A stretch of 64,000 nt of DNA from an uncultured Erysipelotrichaceae bacterium. Lineage in GTDB: Bacteria > Bacillota_I > Bacilli_A > RFN20 > CAG-826. The position numbers and the translations under genes were made by a program. Under the pieces are notes generated by a model. That model worked only from the letters and a program-made list of their open reading frames with translations. It did no database searches and had not been told where the DNA came from. Below are positions 35,281 to 43,792 of the stretch, piece after piece. Positions within the stretch are counted from its first letter, which is position 1. Each line of letters opens with the position of its first letter. The DNA is taken from NCBI GenBank assembly GCA_902800025.1, contig CADCDA010000002.1, positions 142,329 through 206,328 of the forward strand, written 5' to 3'.

Positions 35281-36176
35281 TATTCAAACCATCCTTTCAT
35301 TAAGTCGGTAGTCACAAAATCATATAAGACAATGCCGCGTTTAGCGACTGTTTTAATCTTATTTTTAATCCAAGAATTAATTTCTAAAGCAACACTTGGA
35401 GCATAACTTGGTGGAATATAGTTAGTTAAATATCCGCTTAAAAAGTTGATTTTAATTCCATCATGCGCAAAACAAGCTTCGATTTCTTCTTTCTTTTCGT
35501 TTACGCTAGTGAGTTTATATTTATCTTGGACATAGATTCCTGAATCGAGTGTAAATGAACAGTTGTCTTTCCAATCATTATTGGCCGGAATTCCAATCGT
35601 GGAATTACTATATCTACTAAGTAGAATGATTTTTCCTCTAATAGAAGCATCGATTTTAGTAGGCATTGTGTTACCTAAATACCAATAATGTTCATTAATG
35701 TGTTCTTTTAAAACTTCTTCAAAAGATTTTGATGAACCTTTTGGACCATTTTCTTCTTTGATAGACATAATAATGAATTCACGACTATTGAGTTCGAGGA
35801 AACTTTCCACAGTTAAAGCAATTTCTTTGAATGTTGACCTTTGGTCAACTATACCATGGACCGCTCTTAGTTCGTTGTTATTTAATTGGAGTCTAATGTC
35901 TAAAAAACGAACTCCAATATTGAGTTGATCTTTTAAAGATAAGGATTGACATTTACCTGCTAAATCACCGATTGAATATAAGGCCATCGTGTCATGAGTG
36001 CCTGGAATATTCATATCTTCAATTAAAGTGTCATCTGCCACTGACGACATCCAATTTTTATAATCGGTGTTATTTGTTTCTTGCTTAATAATGGTATGAG
36101 AAAAGCCCACTATTGAGGATGCGATAGTTAAAACGGTTAAACTAACTCCTAGAACAATGCGGGCTATTTTATTCAT
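35280..36176 (-). CDS. Secreted phosphatidylinositol-specific phospholipase C
   Basis: The 298 residues start with a signal peptide or anchor (IARIVLGVSLTVLTIASSIVG) and match bacterial PI-PLC X domains: NIPGTHDTMA (first catalytic His), LNIGVRFLDIRL, and RAVHGIVDQ (second catalytic His), with FIIMSIKEEN. No lipobox. It would act outside the cell on phosphatidylinositol or GPI anchors, which bacteria of this kind do not normally make, so host or dietary lipid is the likely target. No Shine-Dalgarno site precedes the ATG. It follows the HTH-aminopeptidase by 21 nt. Confidence 0.9.
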   Translation of the reverse strand: MNKIARIVLGVSLTVLTIASSIVGFSHTIIKQETNNTDYKNWMSSVADDTLIEDMNIPGTHDTMALYSIGDLAGKCQSLSLKDQLNIGVRFLDIRLQLNNNELRAVHGIVDQRSTFKEIALTVESFLELNSREFIIMSIKEENGPKGSSKSFEEVLKEHINEHYWYLGNTMPTKIDASIRGKIILLSRYSNSTIGIPANNDWKDNCSFTLDSGIYVQDKYKLTSVNEKKEEIEACFAHDGIKINFLSGYLTNYIPPSYAPSVALEINSWIKNKIKTVAKRGIVLYDFVTTDLMKGWFE

Positions 36177-36197
36177 ACATGCTTTATTTTATATAAA

Positions 36198-37685
36198 TTA
36201 GTTATTTTTTGAAATATTATATGAACTATTGTCAAAGACAATATTTGATGAATAGAATTCTTTAAAGGCATCAATTGCGTATTTAATATCTCTAGTGCCT
36301 GCTGTCTCATAAGAAGAATGCATCGCAATTTGCGCTAAACCGACATCTACGGCTAATATCGATACTTGACTTAAAAGAATATTGCCTAAGGTTGATCCGC
36401 CTCTTAAATCGCTTCTATTTGTAAAGAATTGATATGGTACATCAGCGTTAGAGCAAATCTTTTGAAAGATTGCACTACTAATTCCATCAGATGTATATGT
36501 TTGTGAGGGATTAAACTTAATGACTAAGCCTTTATTCATATACGCTTTATTGACTTTATCAGTTACTTCTACTTTATTTGGATGAACTGCATGAGCGTTA
36601 TCAGCGCTTACTAAGAACGAATTAGCTACCGCAACTTCATAATCGGCATTTAAATCGTGACACACTCTTTTAAGAGTGTTTCTTAAGAAATCACTATCAG
36701 CGCCTTGAGAAGAATGGCTACCAACTTCTTCATTATCAGCGATATACATAACATTAATGGAGTTTTCATTTTCTGATTCTTTGAACGCTCGCATAGATGT
36801 ATAAACGCACTGTAAATCATCTAATCTAGAGGAAGAAATGAACTCGTTCTTTTCTCCCCAAAGAGTACCGCTTTCTTTGTTATAACAATAAAGGTCATAG
36901 TTCATGATTCGATCTTTATCGACATCTAATCTTTTAGCGATTAAATCCTTAAAGGATTGATTTTCGTCACATGATAAAAACGGAACCATATCAATAGCCA
37001 TGTTGAGATCCGATTCATTAAGGCTTTTACTGAAGTGAATACAAAGATTTGGGATAAGAACAGTTAAATCTTTAAAGTTCACTAATTCTTTTTGAATCCC
37101 TTCCTCCTTATTTATCACTACTCTACCAGCGATTGATAAAGGACGATCAAGCCAAGTAGAAGGAATCATTCCGCCATAAGGAGCTACATTAAGCTTTTGA
37201 TAAGCATCAGAAGTAATATCAGATTCTGGCTTGATTTTAAAACATGGAGAATCGGCGTGAGTTGCCACAATGTGGAAATTAACATTATTTTCGCTAATAT
37301 TTTTGCCGATATTTAACGCTAGCATTGTTGAGTCATTTCTAATAATAAATACTTTTTCACCTGCTTTAAATTGATGTTTTTTATTCTCAAAAACTTCTTT
37401 ATACCCACTATTTAATAAGTTATTTTTTATGTTACTAATTGCTAAGCATGCAACTGGAGATTCATTTATAAATGAAATAAGTTCATTACCATATTGTGTA
37501 TTCTCATAATATAAGTCATCGTTTTTAGCGTTAATTCTCTCTGGCTTTTTTGCGTCTTCTGGAATTAGCCAAGTCTTGCCTGAAAGGACCGCTCCAATGA
37601 TACGACCTTGTTGACAATAATTTCTAATGCTTCTTGCCGATAAATCAAACTTTTTAGCGGCTTCTTCTACTGTTAAATACTTCAT
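36198..37685 (-). CDS. HTH domain fused to M18-family aminopeptidase
   Basis: A 495-residue fusion. Residues 1-55 are a MerR/excisionase-type HTH_17 domain (YLTVEEAAKKFDLSARSIRN, then GKTWLIPEDAKKPERI), and from about 60 a full M18 aminopeptidase follows with metal ligands in VATHADSPC, SSRLDDL, DNEEVGS and NAHAVHPN, plus RSDLRGGSTLGNI. M18 enzymes remove acidic or other N-terminal residues. Start taken as the ATG at 37685 with AAGGAG 13 nt upstream; a TTG at 37694 is an alternative. The HTH is homologous to that of the TrpB fusion at 56472. Three TTGCC repeats lie in its promoter. Confidence 0.93.
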   Translation of the reverse strand: MKYLTVEEAAKKFDLSARSIRNYCQQGRIIGAVLSGKTWLIPEDAKKPERINAKNDDLYYENTQYGNELISFINESPVACLAISNIKNNLLNSGYKEVFENKKHQFKAGEKVFIIRNDSTMLALNIGKNISENNVNFHIVATHADSPCFKIKPESDITSDAYQKLNVAPYGGMIPSTWLDRPLSIAGRVVINKEEGIQKELVNFKDLTVLIPNLCIHFSKSLNESDLNMAIDMVPFLSCDENQSFKDLIAKRLDVDKDRIMNYDLYCYNKESGTLWGEKNEFISSSRLDDLQCVYTSMRAFKESENENSINVMYIADNEEVGSHSSQGADSDFLRNTLKRVCHDLNADYEVAVANSFLVSADNAHAVHPNKVEVTDKVNKAYMNKGLVIKFNPSQTYTSDGISSAIFQKICSNADVPYQFFTNRSDLRGGSTLGNILLSQVSILAVDVGLAQIAMHSSYETAGTRDIKYAIDAFKEFYSSNIVFDNSSYNISKNN

Positions 37686-37689
37686 AATG

Positions 37690-37743
37690 GGCAATTATCT
37701 CCTTTATAGGCAATATTCTATTCCATATCGGCAAGAAATACAA
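37690..37743 (-). promoter_or_regulatory. Promoter and TTGCC repeats upstream of the HTH-aminopeptidase
   Basis: Minus strand -35 TTGTAT (37738-37743), 17-bp spacer, -10 TAGAAT (37715-37720). Three direct repeats TTGCC(G/T/C)AT lie at 37730-37734, 37709-37713 and 37690-37694, 21 and 19 bp apart: one inside the spacer and two between the -10 box and the start. This suits binding by a protein that reads one face of the helix, possibly the enzyme itself. Confidence 0.6.
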
Positions 37744-37898
37744 ATAATTTATTTTCGGACTTTTTGTCCATATAAAAATACCTTTATATCTATAGATATA
37801 TTTTGAATTACCTCCCTACACTACTATGAGCATTAAGTATTTTTTTATTGATAAATAATTTCTTGGGGGTTAGTATATATTCAGGATTTTTTGAACGT

Positions 37899-38261
37899 AT
37901 GAAAAATAAAAAGTGGTTATGGTATACCCTCGCAGGTCTAGATGTTGCGATTACTGTCTTCTTATTTGTAATTCATATCATTATGATTGCAAATATCTCA
38001 GGAGCAACAACTCCAGAAGCGCAAGAGGCTCTTAGAAATCAACCTGGATTAATTGGACTCTTAGCGAAGAATACAACCTTATATCTAGTCGCGTTTGTTA
38101 TTCCACTATTCGTGATCTTAGCAGTAAACATTGTTGCCTTAGTTCTCTATGTGAAAAAGCAAACCAAGAAAGAACCTGTTAAAGTCTCTGACTTATCAGA
38201 TGAACAAAAAGAAGCTCTTAAGAAACAGCTTCTTGAAGATCTTAAAAAAGGAAACGAATAA
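37899..38261 (+). CDS. Small two-helix membrane protein, unknown
   Basis: About 120 residues from the ATG at 37899 (MKNKKWLWYTLAGLD); an upstream TTG (37848) would lengthen it. Two membrane helices (about 6-30 and 62-85) and a charged C-terminal tail that ends in a helix (VSDLSDEQKEALKKQLLEDLKK). No family recognised. A rather distant AGGA is the only ribosome site. Two terminators in a row follow. Confidence 0.65.
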   Translation: MKNKKWLWYTLAGLDVAITVFLFVIHIIMIANISGATTPEAQEALRNQPGLIGLLAKNTTLYLVAFVIPLFVILAVNIVALVLYVKKQTKKEPVKVSDLSDEQKEALKKQLLEDLKKGNE

Positions 38262-38303
38262 TCCATCAACTCGATGGATTTTTTCTTACGCGCAATCGCG
38301 CGT
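38260..38303 (+). terminator. Two tandem terminators after the small membrane gene
   Basis: AATCCATC-N5-GATGGATT with TTTTCTT (38260-38280), then ACGCG-CAATCG-CGCGT with a T-run (38288-38303). Confidence 0.85.
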
Positions 38304-38319
38304 TTTTTCTTTATACAAA

Positions 38320-38420
38320 ATAAAAAGTCCAATACACCTATGAGCGAAGTAGATAATATCGGACCCCTTAAAAAGTCCAATATATCTTTTGAGCGAATAT
38401 ATGTAGATATATGAACCCTT
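38320..38420 (-). repeat. Two tandem ~50-bp imperfect repeats forming terminator-like hairpins
   Basis: Two copies begin TTAAAAAGTCCAATA on the plus strand and end in GGACCCCTT / GAACCCTT. Read on the minus strand each has a long stem (for example GTCCGATA paired with TATTGGAC) followed by TTTTT. Both loops contain TTCGCTCA. They sit just downstream of the large EAL gene, so they are probably a double terminator of the SipW/EAL operon that arose by duplication. Confidence 0.65.
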
Positions 38421-38442
38421 TAAACAAGTTTGAGTTTTGCGA

Positions 38443-41400
38443 TTAGGAGATAATCGCGGCGATTAAGTCACTACGTGTGAGTGGCTTATAGAAGTAATAA
38501 CCTTGCGCCATCATCTCACTGTCGAGTTCCCTAAGGATCTTGAGCTGAGCTTCGTTTTCAACACCGACGCAAGCGACACTGATGCCGACCTTCTTCGCGT
38601 TAGTAACGATATCTTGTACCGCTTTAAGTTGAATTGGGTCTCTATCAATTTTGGTAATTAAGTTACGAGCAATCTTAACTTCGTTAAAGCCAAGGTCTTT
38701 TAACTTTTCACTACCGATATATTCACCAGTGAATCTATCAACAGAGAAGAAGATATGATAGTTAGATAGTTCGTTAGCGAATCTCTTAATCTTATCAATA
38801 TTTTCTGGAATCATGTCTTCTGGGATTTCAAATGAAATGAAGTTATTTGGAATCTTGTTCTCTTCACAAAGCTTAACAACCGCTTTAATTAAGTTCGGAT
38901 CACGCAAATATGTTTGGTCAATATTAATTGCGATACGGTTGAATTCGTTGATCTTAAATGTTCCTTTTCCGTATTCCTTATAGAGTTTACCAACGAAATT
39001 AATGATTGATTCAGTAATAAGGTGAGTCTTGTTCTCTTTTTCGGCAATACGGGAAATCTCTTCAGCGTTGAAGAAAACGTTTCTATGGACGTCGTTAATA
39101 CGTAAAAGAATTTCAGCGCCATAGATGTGTCTATTGTTAACTTGAACAATTGGTTGAAGATTAACAGAAGTTGAACTTTGTCCAGAGAATTCGCTTTCAA
39201 TAACAGAAAGGATAAAGTCACGTTTAGAGGCACTTCTACTAATCGCGTAGTCACAGAAGTAAATGAAGTCTTTGCCTCTCTCGTATTTATCAGAATGATA
39301 AAAGTCACTCATATGCTTCATAAAGTCATCTGCAGAAGCAAATCCACGAGGATAACCGATTGGTAGATAAGTAATCTTGAGCTGGCTTTCACCACTTTCA
39401 TCAAAATAGTTTTCTTTACTGATTTCATAAATAGTTTCACATTTATTTAAGATGTCAGCGTGACCAAAGAATGGGAAATGGATTGCCACTGTAGTTGGAT
39501 TATAAATGTAGATATCATTAATCTTAAGTTTATTCTTAAGATTTCTAATGAAACATCTAACAGCGAATAAGAATCCTTCGCTTCCCTTTTCTTCAATAAA
39601 CTTATCAGCGTTATCGATATTTAATAGTAAGACATATCCTCTACCACTGATACTATATTCATTTTTAAGCGCGTAATATAACGCGAGATACGTATATGTT
39701 AAATAATCACTTGTAAATAAGTCGCGCGCTGTATCGATTTCATCTTCTCCTAAATTGGTCAATAAGAGAGTACGTATTCTCTTTTTACGTTCATTTAAGG
39801 ATAGAGAAACTTCATATTTATATTTGTGTTTAAGAGTTGCAATCTTCTTTTTAAGTGAACGACATGGACAATCATGACATGGTCTATCAAGAGCGTAGAA
39901 CTCTTTATAACACGGTTTACCTAATTTGACTTCTGGGGTAGATTTTCTCATGTCATCAGATAAATAAACGAGGTTAAAATCATCATCGATCTTATACATC
40001 ATCTTATTACTGATTGAAAGAATGTATTCGTTTTCGGCATCACGGTAATCAACATAATCAAGAATAACTTTCTTTTCAAAATAATGAGCAAGTCTTAAAC
40101 AGATTGTGAAGAATGATTCTCTTAAATAAGAGTTAAGTGGCATGTTTCCTTGACGGTTAAAGAAATAAATAAAGGCGATGACACGATTATTTGTATCTTT
40201 AACAATTTGATAATAACCACTTTGAATTCCATAATAATCAAGCTTACGACCAATAGAAATATTAGCTTGGTTTCTAGAATAGAAATAATATGATTTATCA
40301 TCATCAGTTGCATTAGATAAGTTTTGGATAAATTCATCTTCAACTTGCTGATTGTGTTTAAAGAGTGTTGATTCTTCACTTTCAATATATGAAATGTATT
40401 TATTTTGTGATTCATCGTAAACGATGATACCAGCGTTATCAATGTGTAAGAAACTAGTTAATTCATTAAATAATGTGACAATTGATTTCTCGTTAGCTTC
40501 ATTATCTTGAGAGTTATATTCCAAAGAAGAAATCTTGGTAAGCATCTTTGACATATATGAGAAGTTCATTGTCGAAGACATTAATAATTGTTGATCTTCA
40601 TTAACTTGAATACGGTTTGGAATATAAATATTAAGACTTTTGTTTTGTCTTCTCGCATATCTTAAGTCACTAAGCATATATTCCACTGTTGAATAAGGAT
40701 ACATGACAACAGAAAATTGAGGACTGATTTGAGTTAATCCTTTAACATCTCTAACGATTAAAGAACTATCTGGTAAAGCAGTTTCAAGTTGCTCTTTAAT
40801 CCTACTAATAGAAGAGATAACAGGAAGATAAATGAGAAGCGCTTTATATCTTTTTCCAAACATAAATAAAGCGTTTTCATAATCTTTAAAAACATCTAAA
40901 TAGAGGTTAAGAATTCTATTCTTGTCTTCTAAGATAAAATCTTGATCCATGGAGTAAGAAACTTGAATCAAAACATTTCTAAATGATTGAGATAAGAAAA
41001 TGATATTTTCTAAGTTCTTTTCAAAAGAATCAAAGGTAATTAATTTCTTCTCTTTATCGATGTATTCAAGATCTAATGATGAATAATCTGGTTCTTTGAC
41101 GATAAGATATGCACCTTGGAATTTCTTTTTCATAACATCGAGGGATTTATTGAGTTCATCAATTTCTTCAATGCTATTAGCTCCACCATATTCGACAAGA
41201 TTAGTGTCATCGTTAGCGAGTTTTTTGATATTTGTTAAAGTAACACCAAAAATCTCTTTATAGTACATTTCTTGAATCTTTTTAATAATTCTGACCGCCA
41301 CAATGACGTAAGCTGCCATAAAGATACCGAAAAGAACAGCGAGCATAATAACATATCTAATATGATTTGTTATTGCATAAGCAATAACTAAGACAATAGA

Positions 41401-41496
41401 AAATGCTAGCATCACCGCTAAAAGGATGACTGGAATAGCAATATACATTCTTGAGGCTTCAAGTAAACGCCTACGTTTGTTTTCTTTATTTGCCAC
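38443..41496 (-). CDS. Membrane sensor with degenerate GGDEF and EAL domains
   Basis: The 1017 residues have two membrane helices near the N-terminus (about 15-45 and 48-70), a linker, a GAF/PAS-like sensor region with a CHDCPC cysteine motif near 530, a degenerate GGDEF-like domain (about 630-770) and a C-terminal EAL-like domain (about 780-1017). The EAL motif is EILLRI instead of EALxRW, and the DDFGTG loop reads VDRFTGEYIG, losing one of the two Asp ligands. It is probably a c-di-GMP receptor or scaffold rather than an active phosphodiesterase. It is the last gene of the operon and overlaps the preceding gene by 11 nt. Confidence 0.85.
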   Translation of the reverse strand: MANKENKRRRLLEASRMYIAIPVILLAVMLAFSIVLVIAYAITNHIRYVIMLAVLFGIFMAAYVIVAVRIIKKIQEMYYKEIFGVTLTNIKKLANDDTNLVEYGGANSIEEIDELNKSLDVMKKKFQGAYLIVKEPDYSSLDLEYIDKEKKLITFDSFEKNLENIIFLSQSFRNVLIQVSYSMDQDFILEDKNRILNLYLDVFKDYENALFMFGKRYKALLIYLPVISSISRIKEQLETALPDSSLIVRDVKGLTQISPQFSVVMYPYSTVEYMLSDLRYARRQNKSLNIYIPNRIQVNEDQQLLMSSTMNFSYMSKMLTKISSLEYNSQDNEANEKSIVTLFNELTSFLHIDNAGIIVYDESQNKYISYIESEESTLFKHNQQVEDEFIQNLSNATDDDKSYYFYSRNQANISIGRKLDYYGIQSGYYQIVKDTNNRVIAFIYFFNRQGNMPLNSYLRESFFTICLRLAHYFEKKVILDYVDYRDAENEYILSISNKMMYKIDDDFNLVYLSDDMRKSTPEVKLGKPCYKEFYALDRPCHDCPCRSLKKKIATLKHKYKYEVSLSLNERKKRIRTLLLTNLGEDEIDTARDLFTSDYLTYTYLALYYALKNEYSISGRGYVLLLNIDNADKFIEEKGSEGFLFAVRCFIRNLKNKLKINDIYIYNPTTVAIHFPFFGHADILNKCETIYEISKENYFDESGESQLKITYLPIGYPRGFASADDFMKHMSDFYHSDKYERGKDFIYFCDYAISRSASKRDFILSVIESEFSGQSSTSVNLQPIVQVNNRHIYGAEILLRINDVHRNVFFNAEEISRIAEKENKTHLITESIINFVGKLYKEYGKGTFKINEFNRIAINIDQTYLRDPNLIKAVVKLCEENKIPNNFISFEIPEDMIPENIDKIKRFANELSNYHIFFSVDRFTGEYIGSEKLKDLGFNEVKIARNLITKIDRDPIQLKAVQDIVTNAKKVGISVACVGVENEAQLKILRELDSEMMAQGYYFYKPLTRSDLIAAIIS

Positions 41497-42235
41497 CGCC
41501 GATACCTCCTCTTAAGACGTCGTTTCTACCGATATCTCCAATAGTCGCTGTAACAGCTTTACCTAAATCGATATATTTATCTAAGACTTTTAAGTAATTA
41601 TCGATTTTTTCTTCATCGTCGATTTGGTTTTGAACAACTTTAATTGAAACATAAGGGACATCTCTTAATGTTGCGGCTATTGCCATACCACTTGAATTAT
41701 GATCGACGACAATCTTTTCATCAGTGATACCAAATATTTCTCTTCTTTCAGAAAGAGTTTTTAAGGTTTCTCCAGTTAAATTATCTGTTGAAAGGAAAAC
41801 AGCGTTATAAGAATTAACGTAGCTTCTTTTAGAGACACCTTTCTTTAAATAGGTAATAATATCGTTTTGGACAGCGAAATCTCTTTTAAAGCCTGGAATT
41901 TGTCCTAAACCGACATTTTTAACGAGTGAAAGATCGATATTCACATCAATGATATTGCTAGAGATGACAATATCTCCGGTTTTAGTATTCTTATCAACGC
42001 TTTGGCAGCGTCCAACATTGATGATTAAATCAACATAATATTTACTAAGTAAATATGTGATAATCGCGCTGCTTAAGGCAGAACCATTAAGACCATTTAC
42101 AACAATTAATTCTTGATTAAAAACCGTGCCGATAGAGACAACAAAACGATTGAGAACGACTTCTTCTCGTTTATTAAATAAGACTTTTTCAAAATATAAG
42201 ACATCATCATGAGATGAACCACATACGATAATCAT
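41486..42235 (-). CDS. Nucleosidase-like (MTAN/PNP fold) protein, probably degenerate
   Basis: The 249 residues have the phosphorylase/nucleosidase fold: an N-terminal IIVCGSSHDDV strand, LIINVGRCQ in place of the INxGSAGG loop, TKTGDIVISSNIID, and GLGQIPG. The sites that bind ribose and do catalysis look altered: the region that holds EMEA in MTAN reads VDHNSSGMA, and the usual SD motif is QN. It may bind a nucleotide without cleaving it. The gene sits between two EAL genes (TAG directly followed by ATG upstream; 11-nt overlap downstream), which is an unusual place for a nucleosidase. Confidence 0.75.
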   Translation of the reverse strand: MIIVCGSSHDDVLYFEKVLFNKREEVVLNRFVVSIGTVFNQELIVVNGLNGSALSSAIITYLLSKYYVDLIINVGRCQSVDKNTKTGDIVISSNIIDVNIDLSLVKNVGLGQIPGFKRDFAVQNDIITYLKKGVSKRSYVNSYNAVFLSTDNLTGETLKTLSERREIFGITDEKIVVDHNSSGMAIAATLRDVPYVSIKVVQNQIDDEEKIDNYLKVLDKYIDLGKAVTATIGDIGRNDVLRGGIGGGK

Positions 42236-43792
42236 CTATTTTTTGCCTCCTTCAAACGGGTTGTTCTTTAAGAAGTTTTGGAAATCATCAAAACTCAAAG
42301 CTTTGGAATAATAGAATCCTTGAATTGTGTCAACACCCATTCTTCTTAAAATGTCCACTTGTTCCTTCTTTTCAACACCTTCGATAATAACTTCCATATC
42401 ATTGATATGGCCAAGTTCAACTAAGAACTTAACGATTGATTGAGTTTTAGTGTCAGTCAAAAGTAAATCAGAGAATGATTTATCAATCTTAATCGCATCG
42501 AAAGGAATATTCTTTAAGTTATCGATTTGAGAATAACCAACACCATAGTCATCCATCAAAACACGGATTCCTAAGTCTTTTAACTTTTTAATAACGGAAA
42601 CCGATAAGAATTGGTTAGCTTGTGAAGTTGTTTCAGTAATTTCAATTTCAACGAGTGTTGGTGGAATTTGATACTTCTCTAAAAGATTCATAATCGTATC
42701 AATAAAGGCATGTGAGAAGAACTCATATAATGAGAAGTTACATGAGACAGGTACGACTCGACGTCCTCTTTTGATTGATTCAGATAAATCTTTTAAAGCA
42801 GCTTCAAAGATATAAATATCGATTGAAGAAAGTAAACCATATTGTTCGGCTTTTTCAACGAAGACAGCAGGAGTTAATAAACCTTTAGTTGGAGAATTCC
42901 ATCTCGCAAGAGCTTCACACGAAACGATCTCTTTCTTCTTTAAAGAGAATTTTGGTTGATAATATGGAACGAATTCATTATTTTCAAGAGCTAATTTGAT
43001 TTCTTCTAACAAGTTAGAACTATCAGTGTCTTTCTCTTTCTTCACAAAGACGGTGAAAGATTCGAAGTTTGCTTCACCATTGCTTCTAGCAATGAGAGCT
43101 TCCTCGATCGCGGAAATTAAGTTTTCATTATTATTGTTATTAATTTCTTTAACACCAAAGAATGGTTGGGCCCAAACTTTAAGATTCTTATCTTTAACGA
43201 TTCCATAAATTTGATCAGAAATGCTATTAACAATTGTTCTAATATTCTCTTGAGAAGCAGAGAATGTATAGATTAAGAAAATACCACGATTAAAGCAGAA
43301 ACAATTATATTTATGTGATAAATCACCTTTGACATTATCAAATAATCTAGCTACTACTTTAGAGGTTTCAAAATTAAGTTCAGTAATCGCTTCATTTTGG
43401 AAAGCATTGAAACTAGTTTCAAGTGTCGCAGTTGAGAAAGCGATAATCGCTTGATCTCTTTTCTTTAATTTTGGATTGCGAAGCATTCTAATCGTTCTTG
43501 TTTTAAAACTATTTAAATCAAAGAATTCAGTGTCATGACCTAAAACATATTTGTTTTCTTGCTTCACGCGCCTAATCATCGCTTTACGGATTTGGACAAA
43601 TGTGATACCGGAAACTGTGACGAAACCAAAAGCCACAGTAAAGAAGAAGATAACAAATCCTAATGGTTTATGATATTCACCAAATGAATTTGGAATGAAA
43701 ATCACATAAATGGAAAAAGCACAAAACGCTAAAAAGATAGCAGCCGTAATATAAAGCGCTATTCTTGAGATCGTTAATGGCTTAATCTTCAT
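42236..43792 (-). CDS. c-di-GMP phosphodiesterase (membrane, degenerate GGDEF plus EAL)
   Basis: Start set at 43792 (MKIKPLTISR) with an AAGGAG site; 518 residues. Two membrane helices (about 10-30 and 40-62), a GGDEF-like domain without a GGDEF motif, then an EAL domain from about 275 with intact marks: CEALARWNS (EALxRW), EITET, MDDYGVGYS (DD ligands), KIDKSF and IIEGVEKKEQ. It should hydrolyse c-di-GMP. Co-transcribed with sipW (11-nt overlap), so the locus carries its own means to lower the signal that its leader RNA may sense. Confidence 0.92.
   Translation of the reverse strand: MKIKPLTISRIALYITAAIFLAFCAFSIYVIFIPNSFGEYHKPLGFVIFFFTVAFGFVTVSGITFVQIRKAMIRRVKQENKYVLGHDTEFFDLNSFKTRTIRMLRNPKLKKRDQAIIAFSTATLETSFNAFQNEAITELNFETSKVVARLFDNVKGDLSHKYNCFCFNRGIFLIYTFSASQENIRTIVNSISDQIYGIVKDKNLKVWAQPFFGVKEINNNNNENLISAIEEALIARSNGEANFESFTVFVKKEKDTDSSNLLEEIKLALENNEFVPYYQPKFSLKKKEIVSCEALARWNSPTKGLLTPAVFVEKAEQYGLLSSIDIYIFEAALKDLSESIKRGRRVVPVSCNFSLYEFFSHAFIDTIMNLLEKYQIPPTLVEIEITETTSQANQFLSVSVIKKLKDLGIRVLMDDYGVGYSQIDNLKNIPFDAIKIDKSFSDLLLTDTKTQSIVKFLVELGHINDMEVIIEGVEKKEQVDILRRMGVDTIQGFYYSKALSFDDFQNFLKNNPFEGGKK

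Noticed and set aside
37757..37805. 17-codon open frame (MDKKSENKLFVFLADME) before the aminopeptidase gene
   Set aside because: It has an AAAGG site, but it covers the -35 region of the predicted promoter and shows no leader-peptide logic such as codon runs.
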